Shown piece after piece: positions 1 through 7,738 of a stretch of 16,013 nt of DNA. Numbering within the stretch: the stretch's first letter is position 1; each line of letters opens with the position of its first letter. The DNA lies in contig JAHKKJ010000021.1 in NCBI GenBank assembly GCA_020027655.1, forward strand, positions 1 through 16,013. The letters are read 5' to 3'. Below the pieces are notes generated by a model. It searched no databases and had not been told where the DNA came from. It saw only the letters and a program-made list of their open reading frames with translations. Made by a program: the position numbers and the translations under genes. The stretch is from Deltaproteobacteria bacterium. GTDB lineage: Bacteria; Desulfobacterota; Binatia; UBA9968.

Positions 1-1
1 A

Positions 2-622
2 AGCTTCCAGGACGCGGTAAGAGTCGTGCGCGAACGGGGCAGACTCATGCAACAGGCCGTGCCTCCCGGTGTGGGCAGTATGGCGGTGATTTTGGGATTG
101 GAGATGGAAGTTGTTCGATCCCTTTGCGAAGCAGTCAGCAATGGGGAGGTTGTGGCGCCGGCCAATTATAACGGGGGCGGACAAATTGTCATTGCCGGCT
201 CTAAAGCCGGGGTTACTCGTGCTATGTCAATCGCCAAGGAGCGCGGCGCAAAAAGGGTCTTAGATCTGCCCGTAAGTGCTCCCTTTCATTGCCCGCTGAT
301 GCGTCCGGCTGCCGAAGGATTAAAAAAGGTTTTGGACGATGTGGCCATCCACCCTTTTTCGATCGGTGTGGTAACGAACGTCGAGGGGGATTTGAATTTC
401 AACGCCAACCGCGTGAAGTCTTTATTGATAGAACAAGCCGTGCAGCCCGTACGGTGGGAAGAATCGATTCGCAGGCTTGAAAGTCTCGGTTGCGTTCGGG
501 TTTGGGAAATCGGGCCAGGGAAGGTGCTCAAGGGCTTGATCAACCGTATCAGTCCGGCGCTGCAGGTCGATAATTTTGAGGCCCCGCAAGATCTCGGCAA
601 ACTCCCCAAAGAGCTTGCATGA
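2..622 (+). CDS. fabD: Malonyl-CoA:ACP transacylase FabD, 3' part
   Basis: This is the C-terminal two thirds of FabD, which moves malonyl from CoA to acyl carrier protein to supply the extender unit for fatty-acid elongation in the cytoplasm. The reading frame is open from base 2 (first residues SFQDAVRVV), so the true start and the GxSxG nucleophile motif lie upstream of the window. The catalytic histidine is visible in APFHCPLM (codons near 284-307). The NGGGQIVIAG stretch and the C-terminal segment with VWEIGPGKVLKGL are typical of the family. Its stop overlaps the fabG start by 4 bases (ATGA), which indicates translational coupling in a fab operon. Identification is firm; only the 5' end is missing. 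Confidence 0.95.
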   Translation, partial: SFQDAVRVVRERGRLMQQAVPPGVGSMAVILGLEMEVVRSLCEAVSNGEVVAPANYNGGGQIVIAGSKAGVTRAMSIAKERGAKRVLDLPVSAPFHCPLMRPAAEGLKKVLDDVAIHPFSIGVVTNVEGDLNFNANRVKSLLIEQAVQPVRWEESIRRLESLGCVRVWEIGPGKVLKGLINRISPALQVDNFEAPQDLGKLPKELA

Positions 623-1362
623 GTCTAGAAGGTCAAATCGGCATAGTCACAGGCGGGAGCCGGGGCATCGGTAGGGCCATTGTACTAGCGCTGGGTCGCC
701 TAGGGGCGCATGTGATCATCAACTATCGGGACAATCACAGGGCAGCCACTGAAACCTTGCACGAACTAGAAAACCGGGGTGGACATGGTGAAGTCGATCA
801 GTTTGATGTTTCAAACGAAAATCAGATAGAAAAGGCTATCAAGAAAATCGTTGACCATCACCAAAAAATTGATATTCTGGTCAACAATGCCGGGGTAACC
901 TCTGACAATCTCTTGATTCGGATGAGGTCGGAGGACTGGGACCAGGTTGTCGGAACCAACCTCAAGGGCACGGTCTTTTGCACTAAGTCCGCGTCCCGAG
1001 CCATGATCCGCCAACGGTATGGTAGGATCATCAATCTGTCATCGGTGGTAGGGCAGATGGGTAATGCCGGTCAGTCACTGTATGCCTCCACCAAAGCAGG
1101 CATTATTGGATTCACCAAAGCTATGGCAAGGGAAGTCGCCTCAAGAGGCATTACCGTAAACGCGGTTGCCCCGGGTTTCATTGAAACCGAAATGACCGGG
1201 CAATTATCCGCCAAGATGCAAGGGGAGTTTCTCCGCGCTATACCCCTTGGACGTTTTGGCACCTGCGACGAAGTCGCCGAGTTGGTGGCTTTTCTTGCCG
1301 GGGCTGGCGCGGGATACATTACAGGACAAGTGCTTGGTGTTAATGGCGGACTTTACATGTGA
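619..1362 (+). CDS. fabG: 3-oxoacyl-ACP reductase FabG
   Basis: This is the NADPH-dependent short-chain reductase that performs the first reduction of each fatty-acid elongation cycle. The 247 residues match the usual family length. The nucleotide-binding motif TGGSRGIG is at residues 11-18 and NNAG at 89-92. The catalytic tetrad is complete: Asn114, Ser142, Tyr155 and Lys159 (YASTK). The C-terminal ITGQVLGVNGG matches FabG. The ATG overlaps the fabD stop, which fixes the start. It lies between fabD and acpP, the standard fab order, so FabG is much more likely than another SDR. No anomaly is seen. Confidence 0.97.
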   Translation: MSLEGQIGIVTGGSRGIGRAIVLALGRLGAHVIINYRDNHRAATETLHELENRGGHGEVDQFDVSNENQIEKAIKKIVDHHQKIDILVNNAGVTSDNLLIRMRSEDWDQVVGTNLKGTVFCTKSASRAMIRQRYGRIINLSSVVGQMGNAGQSLYASTKAGIIGFTKAMAREVASRGITVNAVAPGFIETEMTGQLSAKMQGEFLRAIPLGRFGTCDEVAELVAFLAGAGAGYITGQVLGVNGGLYM

Positions 1363-1391
1363 GGAAAACGTAGGCAGGAGGTGAGATAAAG

Positions 1392-1628
1392 ATGGCAGCA
1401 TCTGTTCAGACCAGGGTGAAGGAAATCGTCTGTGAGCAACTTGGGGTGAGTGAGGAGGAAGTAACTCCTGAAGCGTCCTTTATCGAAGACCTTGGAGCGG
1501 ATTCTCTGGATATAGTGGAGTTGGTGATGGCGCTGGAGGAGGAGTACGAAATGGAGATATCCGACGAGGACGCTGAAAAAATCAAAACTGTCCAGGATGT
1601 AATCACCTACATTGAGAGCCACCGTTAA
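1392..1628 (+). CDS. acpP: Acyl carrier protein
   Basis: This is a small acidic protein of 78 residues that carries growing acyl chains on a 4'-phosphopantetheine arm. The attachment motif GADSLD is at residues 35-40 with Ser38 as the modified serine, followed by the acidic recognition helix (VELVMALEEE). A very strong ribosome site, AGGAGGTGA at 1376-1384, lies 7 bases before the ATG, as expected for an abundant protein. The gene follows fabG by 29 bases. In related bacteria fabF normally comes next; here it does not (see findings). Confidence 0.97.
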   Translation: MAASVQTRVKEIVCEQLGVSEEEVTPEASFIEDLGADSLDIVELVMALEEEYEMEISDEDAEKIKTVQDVITYIESHR

Positions 1629-1799
1629 TTTCTCCAAGTTGGAGCAAGGAACTAAAATGGCGCGGTGACGGCTCAAAGTTAATCACCGGCATTCTAACTG
1701 GAGATCGCGGGGGTCGTGATGTCGAGTACTCCTGCGATTTTTCTGTTTACAAATCACTCGAGTAAGATCAAGGCGACTCTAATCGAGCGCGTCCCAATT

Positions 1800-2273
1800 A
1801 TGATCGCGATTGGTAGTGACCATGGCGGAGTAGAACTCAAGGACTACTTGGTCGGCTTCCTTTCTTCTAGAGGCGTCGAGGTGAGGGATTTTGGCACTCA
1901 AGGGCGTGAATCCGTCGACTATCCAGATTTTGGCCGCGAGGTCTCTCTGTGCGTTGCCCAGGGCGAGGCCGAGCGGGGAATCCTAATCTGTACGAGCGGC
2001 ATCGGGATGTCCATTGCTGCTAATAAGTTTCCCGGGGTTCGTGCCGCGTTGGTGGTGGATCTCGACAGCGCGAGAACGAGCCGGGAGCACAATGATGCCA
2101 ATATCCTCGTTCTAAGCGGGGCGAAGACGAAAAAACCAGTAGCACAAGAGATTGTAGAAACGTGGCTCGAAACTCCTTTCGCCGGTGGAAGGCATCAACG
2201 GCGTGTCGAAAAGATCACCCAGATTGAGCAGGATCTCGGTATCCGAATCAATAACGTTCAGAGCAAGAAATAA
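1800..2273 (+). CDS. rpiB: Ribose-5-phosphate isomerase B
   Basis: RpiB interconverts ribose 5-phosphate and ribulose 5-phosphate, linking the pentose-phosphate pathway to nucleotide and riboflavin synthesis. From the ATG at 1800 the protein has 157 residues and begins MIAIGSDHGG, as family members do. The expected features are present: GSDHGG (5-10), DYPDFG (40-45), the active-site cysteine Cys64 in ILICTSGIGMSIAANK, and His97 in REHNDAN. The frame is open upstream to GTG 1716 and ATG 1719, which would add 27-28 residues (MSSTPAIFLFTNHSS...) that do not fit the family, so the internal start is preferred although its ribosome site is weak. It precedes glyA by 20 bases. Confidence 0.93.
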   Translation: MIAIGSDHGGVELKDYLVGFLSSRGVEVRDFGTQGRESVDYPDFGREVSLCVAQGEAERGILICTSGIGMSIAANKFPGVRAALVVDLDSARTSREHNDANILVLSGAKTKKPVAQEIVETWLETPFAGGRHQRRVEKITQIEQDLGIRINNVQSKK

Positions 2274-2293
2274 CTACGCGAAGGAAAATTTAC

Positions 2294-3547
2294 ATGTCCT
2301 TTCTGGAACAAATCGATCCCGAAGTTTTTTCGGCGATTCAAAAGGAAACCGATAGGCTTGAGCAAAACCTCGAGCTGATTGCCTCGGAGAACGTCGTCAG
2401 TGAAGCTGTGTTGGAAGCTCAAGGCTGCGTCATGACGAACAAATATGCCGAAGGGTATCCGGGAAAACGGTATTACGGCGGCTGTCAGTTCGTCGACGAA
2501 GTCGAATCGTTGGCGATTGCGCGGGCCAAGGAACTATTCGGCGCCCACCACGCTAATGTTCAACCCCATTCCGGAACACAGGCGAACATGACCGTCTATC
2601 TCGCTGTGCTCAAACCTGGGGATAGCTATCTAGGTATGAACCTGGCCCATGGCGGTCATCTATCCATGGGTAGTCCGGTGAATTTTTCCGGGATGCTTTA
2701 TCGTGTCATCCCGTACGGCGTGTCCGAGCAGACTGAGACTATCGACTACGACGAACTCGAGCGGCTGGCAAAGGAGCACAGGCCGAAGTTGATTGTGGCC
2801 GGCGCCAGCGCCTATCCGCGCATCATCGACTACGCAAGGTTTCGTAAAATCGCGGACGCTATCGGCGCTATGCTTATGGTGGACATGGCTCATATTGCGG
2901 GTTTAGTTGCCGCAGGCTTGCATCCGAGTCCAGTGCCCCACGCTGACTTCGTCACGACAACGACGCACAAGACGCTGAGAGGTCCTCGTGGCGGCATGGT
3001 CCTGTGTCGCGCAGAGCATGCCAAGACCATCGACAGCAAGGTCTTTCCGGGCCTGCAGGGCGGACCGCTGATGCACGTTATCGCCGCGAAAGCCGTGGCT
3101 TTAAAGGAAGCGTTGAGCCCTGACTTCAAAAGCTATCAACAGCAGATCGTCAAAAATGCGCAGGCGCTGGCGCAGGCTCTGATGTCCCAAGGGTTCCGCT
3201 TGACCTCCGGCGGGACGGACAATCACTTGATGCTGGTTGATCTGCGCAAATCGGAATTGACCGGAAAGGTCGCCCAAGAGGCGCTCGATAAGGCGCGTAT
3301 CACGGTCAATAAAAATGCGGTCCCATTCGACACACGCTCTCCTTTCGTAACCAGCGGCATTCGACTCGGAACCCCGGCGGTGACGACGCGGGGCATGAAA
3401 GAGAAAGAGATGGAGCAAATCGGCGATTTCATCGTCCGTGCTCTCCATCATGTCGCTGACGAACAGGCGCTTCAAACCGTTGCCGGTAAAGTCGGCGAGC
3501 TTTGTCAAAAATTTCCGGTCTATCCGCGACGACTTTCTGGGCGTTGA
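2294..3547 (+). CDS. glyA: Serine hydroxymethyltransferase
   Basis: GlyA is a PLP enzyme converting serine plus tetrahydrofolate to glycine plus methylene-tetrahydrofolate, the main source of one-carbon units. The 417 residues match the family length. Visible landmarks are SENVVSEAVLEAQG near residue 31, YAEGYPGKRYYGGC near 51, the substrate/PLP pocket VDMAHIAGL with Asp197 and His200, and the Schiff-base lysine Lys226 in TTTTHKTLRGPRGG. The start is supported by the ribosome site GAAGGAAAA about 7 bases upstream. The rpiB-glyA-nrdR order is typical of Deltaproteobacteria. Confidence 0.97.
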   Translation: MSFLEQIDPEVFSAIQKETDRLEQNLELIASENVVSEAVLEAQGCVMTNKYAEGYPGKRYYGGCQFVDEVESLAIARAKELFGAHHANVQPHSGTQANMTVYLAVLKPGDSYLGMNLAHGGHLSMGSPVNFSGMLYRVIPYGVSEQTETIDYDELERLAKEHRPKLIVAGASAYPRIIDYARFRKIADAIGAMLMVDMAHIAGLVAAGLHPSPVPHADFVTTTTHKTLRGPRGGMVLCRAEHAKTIDSKVFPGLQGGPLMHVIAAKAVALKEALSPDFKSYQQQIVKNAQALAQALMSQGFRLTSGGTDNHLMLVDLRKSELTGKVAQEALDKARITVNKNAVPFDTRSPFVTSGIRLGTPAVTTRGMKEKEMEQIGDFIVRALHHVADEQALQTVAGKVGELCQKFPVYPRRLSGR

Positions 3548-3548
3548 G

Positions 3549-3569
3549 CCAGCCGGGGTCAGTGGCTGG
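3549..3569 (+). repeat. Small hairpin after glyA
   Basis: CCAGCC at 3549-3554 and GGCTGG at 3564-3569 form a 6-bp stem with a 9-base loop, two bases after the glyA stop. There is no T run after it, so it is not a convincing intrinsic terminator. It might stabilise the message end or be chance. Confidence 0.3.
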
Positions 3570-3656
3570 ATTCCATCGAAGATTGGCATAATAACGATTG
3601 CTCACGGCTTTTCCTAATTTCTGGCCAATGATGAATCTACAGCTTAGGTGTCCTCC

Positions 3657-4154
3657 ATGAAGTGTCCCTTCTGCCACGAGACGGATAATCGCGTTATCGA
3701 TTCGCGCTTGAGCAAAGACAGCAATATGATCAGGCGCCGTCGAGAGTGCTCCGATTGTAACCGTCGGTTTACCACGTATGAGCGGGTGGAAGAAATGATG
3801 CCGCTGGTGGTTAAGAAAGACGGTCGACGAGAAAGCTACGATCGGATCAAGATTATCAACGGGCTGAAGCGAGCATGCGAGAAGCGTCCCGTGAGCATCA
3901 ACACCATCGAGGCGATTGCCGACCGTATCGAACGCAATCTGCAAGAGCGGGGGGAAAAGGAGATTCCTAGTTCCGTAATCGGCGAAACCCTTATGCGGGA
4001 ACTTCACGACACCGATCAGGTAGCCTATGTTCGTTTTGCCTCGGTTTACCGCTCCTTTAAAGACATCAATGAATTCATGGTTGAGTTGGAGGAACTCATC
4101 AAAGAGCGAAAAAGCATGCCGGCGACAAACTCGACTCGGCCAAGGAGGGAATAG
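3657..4154 (+). CDS. nrdR: Transcriptional repressor NrdR
   Basis: NrdR is the nucleotide-sensing repressor of ribonucleotide reductase genes. It binds NrdR boxes upstream of nrd operons, none of which lie in this window. The protein (165 residues from this start) begins MKCPFC and has the zinc ribbon with Cys3, Cys6, Cys31 and Cys34, then an ATP-cone domain from about residue 49 to 139 (LVVKKDGRRESYDRIKI...). A GTG at 3648 is in frame, but AGGTG at 3646-3650 is the likely ribosome site for the ATG at 3657, and family members start MKCP. It sits between glyA and ribD, a widely conserved position. Confidence 0.96.
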   Translation: MKCPFCHETDNRVIDSRLSKDSNMIRRRRECSDCNRRFTTYERVEEMMPLVVKKDGRRESYDRIKIINGLKRACEKRPVSINTIEAIADRIERNLQERGEKEIPSSVIGETLMRELHDTDQVAYVRFASVYRSFKDINEFMVELEELIKERKSMPATNSTRPRRE

Positions 4155-4159
4155 TTAAT

Positions 4160-5260
4160 TTGTCCGACCGGACCTGGACGGATTTAGATAAGCGTTACCT
4201 ACGCATGGCTTGTCGTCTTGCCCGCAAAGCTGCGGGTAGGACGAGTCCGAATCCAATGGTCGGCGCAGTATTGGTGCGAGGCGGTAAAATCATCGCCACA
4301 GGTTTTCATAGAATCGCCGGCGCAGACCACGCGGAGATCGTTGCTCTCAAGCGCGCCGGCGCGAAAGCCAAAGGATCCACCCTCTATATCAACCTGGAAC
4401 CTTGCAGCCATTACGGTCGCACCCCGCCCTGTTCACGGGCACTGATCCATGCAGGAATCAAGGAAGTGGTTGCTGGGATGAAGGACCCGAACCCGCTGGT
4501 CGGAGGTAAGGGATTTCGAAAGCTCAAACGGGCAGGGATCAATGTCCGGGTCGGGCTTTTAGAACAAGAGTGTCGGACCCTTAATGAGGCGTTTATCAAA
4601 TATATCACGCGGCAGCTCCCGTTCGTTACCCTCAAGCTAGCGGCCTCATTGGACGGAAAGATTGCTACTATGACCGGCGACGCGCGCTGGATCAGCAGCG
4701 AAGATTCCCGTCGCATGGTTCACCAGCTGCGGAATGAGGCGGACGCGGTAGTTACAGGAGTGAGGACCGTGATAGCCGACGATCCACAGTTAACTTGTAG
4801 AATTCCCTATGGCCGAAACCCCTGGCGGGTGATTTTGGATTCCCGTCTTCGTATTCCTCTTTCAGCCAAGCTTTTGCGTCAACCTGATTCGAGGAGCATT
4901 ATCGTCACCAGCGAACGGTCGTCCCAGCAAAAAGCCCGTGCAATCGAATCCTTGGGAGCACAGGTTTGGCGCATAAACCTGCGACAGGGAAGAATACCTT
5001 GGACGGCGATTCTGCGGAAACTCGCGGCGAAGGGGGTTCTTAACGTGATGATCGAGGGCGGGGCGACGACCTCAGCGTGGGCGTTGCGAGAGAGGGCGGT
5101 GGACAAAATCTTGTTTTTCTACGCCCCGATGATCCTAGGCGGCGACGGCCGGGTTATGATTGATGCTCTGGGAGTCAAACGGGTTAGGCAGGCCATTCCC
5201 GTCCAGAGAACGCGAGTACGACCGTCGGGGACTGATACGCTCGTTTCCGCATATCTTTGA
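4160..5260 (+). CDS. ribD: Bifunctional riboflavin deaminase/reductase RibD
   Basis: RibD deaminates the pyrimidine product of GTP cyclohydrolase II and then reduces its ribosyl side chain. The 366 residues hold both domains. The N-terminal deaminase has the zinc site His57 with catalytic Glu59 (DHAEIVAL) plus Cys82 and Cys91 (PCSHYGRTPPCS). The C-terminal reductase starts near 153 (PFVTLKLAASLDGKIAT) and includes NEADAVVTGVRTVIADDPQL and the IEGGATTSAW loop. The start is TTG at 4160, chosen because AAGGAGGGA at 4142-4150 inside the end of nrdR is 9 bases upstream. The gap to nrdR is 5 bases, so co-transcription is likely. Confidence 0.96.
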   Translation: MSDRTWTDLDKRYLRMACRLARKAAGRTSPNPMVGAVLVRGGKIIATGFHRIAGADHAEIVALKRAGAKAKGSTLYINLEPCSHYGRTPPCSRALIHAGIKEVVAGMKDPNPLVGGKGFRKLKRAGINVRVGLLEQECRTLNEAFIKYITRQLPFVTLKLAASLDGKIATMTGDARWISSEDSRRMVHQLRNEADAVVTGVRTVIADDPQLTCRIPYGRNPWRVILDSRLRIPLSAKLLRQPDSRSIIVTSERSSQQKARAIESLGAQVWRINLRQGRIPWTAILRKLAAKGVLNVMIEGGATTSAWALRERAVDKILFFYAPMILGGDGRVMIDALGVKRVRQAIPVQRTRVRPSGTDTLVSAYL

Positions 5261-5301
5261 AACGGGCGGAATCTAGGTCCCTTGCCCGGCGGTAAGGACC
5301 G

Positions 5302-5895
5302 ATGTTTACGGGTTTAATCCAAGACGTGGGGAAAATCGCGGCGTTGCGGGTGAATAAAAGGTCGGCGGTTTTAGCCGTTGAGACCAGCCTCCCCGTGCGC
5401 TCGATGAGACTCGGTGCCAGCATCGCGGTCAATGGAGCATGTTTGACCGTAATGAAAAAAGGCAAGCATACGTTTACGGTGGACGTCTCACCCGAAACAC
5501 TGAATCGCACGAGTCTCGCAATACTCGGAATCGGGAGTTTGGTCAATCTCGAACGACCATTGCAACTTCAAGACGAGTTGGGTGGCCATTTGGTTACAGG
5601 GCACGTGGATGGGATTGCAGTTGTCGAGTCCATAGAAACACAAGGTGAATTTACCTTCTTTACCTTTCGTGTCCCTGTGCAGTTGGGAGCCTTCCTGGTA
5701 TCGAAGGGGTCGGTTGCTGTGGATGGTATTAGCTTGACCATAAACGAGTGTAGTCGTCGACGCTTCTCAGTGGCGATTATTCCGTTCACCTTGGAGCATA
5801 CTAATTTGCGCGCCCGTAGGGTTGGTGATAAAGTCAATATTGAAACTGATCTCATCGGAAAATACGTGCAAAAGCTCGTCAAGGCGCAGAATTAG
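5302..5895 (+). CDS. ribE: Riboflavin synthase, alpha chain
   Basis: This enzyme dismutates two molecules of 6,7-dimethyl-8-ribityllumazine to riboflavin and the pyrimidine intermediate. The 197 residues show the two tandem lumazine-binding barrels. The first runs from MFTGLIQDVG through GACLTV (45-50) and SPETLNRT. The second begins near GGHLVTGHVDG (94-104) and contains VDGISLTIN (140-148), IPFTLEHTNL and a C-terminal helix ETDLIGKYVQ. Cys48, His101 and Asp183 are in the positions expected for the active site. TAAGGA before the ATG is a plausible ribosome site. The gene is called ribE or ribC depending on convention. Confidence 0.96.
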   Translation: MFTGLIQDVGKIAALRVNKRSAVLAVETSLPVRSMRLGASIAVNGACLTVMKKGKHTFTVDVSPETLNRTSLAILGIGSLVNLERPLQLQDELGGHLVTGHVDGIAVVESIETQGEFTFFTFRVPVQLGAFLVSKGSVAVDGISLTINECSRRRFSVAIIPFTLEHTNLRARRVGDKVNIETDLIGKYVQKLVKAQN

Positions 5896-5934
5896 TTTCA
5901 TTTTTCAGCCATTTCGCACTCCCGGTACTAGACT

Positions 5935-7161
5935 ATGCCGCTAGCAACCATTGAGGAGGGTATTAAGGAACTCCGTGAAGGTCGGATGGTCATCCTCGTC
6001 AACGAGGAGGGGACCGACAGCGACGGTTTCTTTTGTATCCCCGCGGAAAGGGTGACAACCGAGATCATTAATCACATGCTGCACCACGGTCGAGGAATTA
6101 TCTACGTGACATTAACCGATGAAAGGATTCGGGAATTGGGCATTCCTCTGGTCGCGGAGGAGAACAGCAGTTTGGCTGGACTCCTGTGCGGCGCGTCTTT
6201 TTCGGTGAGATTAGAAGGCGTGCATGGCGTGTCGGCTCAGGGTCGAGCACACACAATTAAAGCAGCCATCGCCGATCAAACCAAGCATGAAGACCTGGTG
6301 ATTCCCGGGCATGTACAACCTCTGCAGGCGCGTAGCGGCGGGGTATTAGCGCGTTCGGGTCGAACCGATGCTTCGGTGGATTTGGCCCGATTAGCGGGGT
6401 TCAAACCTGCCGGCGTGATCTGCCAAATCCTAGAAGATGACGGTTCCCTTGCCTTACTGCCGTATCTGGAGCACTTGGCTGAGCGTGAAAGCGTCAAGAT
6501 TGTCTCGGTTACTGGATTGATCGCCTATCGATTGCGAAACGAGAGTCTGGTTAAACGCGTTGCCGAGGAGGTCTTCCCGACTATACACGGAGGCGTGTAT
6601 AAGGCTATTGTCTATCGCAACGAGGTTGATGGCTCTGAGCATATGGCTCTCGTCAAAGGGGATATCGGAGATGCGACGGGTGTGCTGGTGCGTCTGCATT
6701 CGGAGTGTCTTACGGGGGATGTTTTTGGCTCGGAACGTTGCGATTGCGGCGATCAGATCCGCCAGTCTTTAAAACTGATCGACCAGCGAGGTAAGGGAGT
6801 GTTGGTTTATATGCATCAGGAAGGCAGGGGCATCGGTCTTACCAACAAGATCAAGGCCTACGCCTTGCAGGATAAAGGATTGGATACCGTCGAAGCCAAC
6901 CTTGAATTAGGCTTTAAAGAAGATCTCCGGGACTATGGCATCGGCGCCCAAATGCTGCGCGATCTCGGCGTTCAAAGTATCCGTTTGTTGACCAACAATC
7001 CGCGCAAGATCCTCGGCCTCGAAGGGTACGGACTTAAAGTGGAAGAACGGGTACCGTTGGAGATTCCGGCCCGCGACAGCAATATTCACTATCTTCGCAC
7101 GAAACAGAGTAAGCTGGGGCATATTTTTTCCAACCTCGAATCCAAGCCTGCCAAGCAATAG
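5935..7161 (+). CDS. ribBA: RibBA: GTP cyclohydrolase II with altered DHBP-synthase domain
   Basis: RibBA normally makes both riboflavin precursors: the N-terminal half (to about residue 203) forms dihydroxybutanone phosphate from ribulose 5-phosphate and the C-terminal half opens GTP. The cyclohydrolase half looks complete: zinc ligands Cys258, Cys269 and Cys271 (SEC...RCDCG), QEGRGIGL (295-302), Asp330/Arg332, and LLTNNPRKI. The N-terminal half keeps the fold signature (VILV, LAGFKPAGVIC, PGHV with His126), but the canonical acidic loop DDEDRENEGD reads NEEGTDSDGF (23-32), the SAADR loop reads SAQGR, RPGH reads IPGH and the TEA glutamate is Asp145. I infer that DHBP-synthase activity is reduced or lost. 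The 408-residue length is normal and there is no frameshift. Confidence 0.93.
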   Translation: MPLATIEEGIKELREGRMVILVNEEGTDSDGFFCIPAERVTTEIINHMLHHGRGIIYVTLTDERIRELGIPLVAEENSSLAGLLCGASFSVRLEGVHGVSAQGRAHTIKAAIADQTKHEDLVIPGHVQPLQARSGGVLARSGRTDASVDLARLAGFKPAGVICQILEDDGSLALLPYLEHLAERESVKIVSVTGLIAYRLRNESLVKRVAEEVFPTIHGGVYKAIVYRNEVDGSEHMALVKGDIGDATGVLVRLHSECLTGDVFGSERCDCGDQIRQSLKLIDQRGKGVLVYMHQEGRGIGLTNKIKAYALQDKGLDTVEANLELGFKEDLRDYGIGAQMLRDLGVQSIRLLTNNPRKILGLEGYGLKVEERVPLEIPARDSNIHYLRTKQSKLGHIFSNLESKPAKQ

Positions 7162-7184
7162 CTGGCCTGTAGTCGCGCTGACTC

Positions 7185-7655
7185 ATGACGAAAATCATTG
7201 AAGGCAAGCTCGATGCACGGGGGATCAAGCTCGGTATTATCGTGAGCCGGTTCAATAATTTCATAACGGAGAAGTTACTGGACGGAGCATTGGAGGGGTT
7301 GAAGAGCCATGGTGGCCAAGATGACGATATTACCGTCGTTCGCGTTCCCGGTGCATTCGAAATACCCTTGCTGGCCGAGCGGATGGCGGCCAGCGGAAAA
7401 TATGATGCGCTGGTTTGCTTAGGCGCGGTGATTCGAGGAGATACGCCGCATTTCGAATATGTATCCGACGCGGTGACCCGAGGAATCGGGGAAGCCATCT
7501 CAAGGTATCGGATTCCCATTGGCTTTGGGGTTTTGACGACGAATAACGTCGAGCAAGCCATGGAACGCTCCGGTTCCAAGGATGCGAATAAGGGATACGA
7601 GGCGGCCCTGACAGCCGTTGAGATGATCAATGTTATTCGTCAACTCCCAGAGTAA
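7185..7655 (+). CDS. ribH: 6,7-dimethyl-8-ribityllumazine synthase
   Basis: RibH condenses dihydroxybutanone phosphate with the ribitylamino-pyrimidine to give the lumazine substrate of riboflavin synthase; family members assemble into pentamers or 60-subunit capsids. The 156 residues show SRFN (21-24), VPGAFEIP (54-61), the catalytic-histidine segment GAVIRGDTPHFEYV with His89, PIGFGVLTT, and the NKGYEAALTAVEM helix. The ribosome site before the ATG is weak. It follows ribBA by 23 bases and so is probably part of the same message. Confidence 0.96.
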   Translation: MTKIIEGKLDARGIKLGIIVSRFNNFITEKLLDGALEGLKSHGGQDDDITVVRVPGAFEIPLLAERMAASGKYDALVCLGAVIRGDTPHFEYVSDAVTRGIGEAISRYRIPIGFGVLTTNNVEQAMERSGSKDANKGYEAALTAVEMINVIRQLPE

Positions 7656-7738
7656 GCAAGCATTCGGCATTGTCGGTTCGTCAACTTCAAGAAGGTCTTC
7701 GTCGGGAATCAAGAGTCCAACAGGGGCACGGTTTGATC

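Noticed and set aside
1..6. Window begins exactly at a HindIII site (AAGCTT)
   Set aside because: This probably reflects a cloning or cutting boundary, and further AAGCTT sites occur at 4868 and 15837; it is not biological evidence.
1632..1644. Palindrome CTCCAAGTTGGAG after acpP
   Set aside because: Its loop is too small for a good terminator and no T run follows; it could be an operator, but nothing supports that.
1716..1799. N-terminal extension of rpiB by 28 residues
   Set aside because: Family members begin at the MxIAIGSDH segment, and the extension has no recognisable signal or domain.
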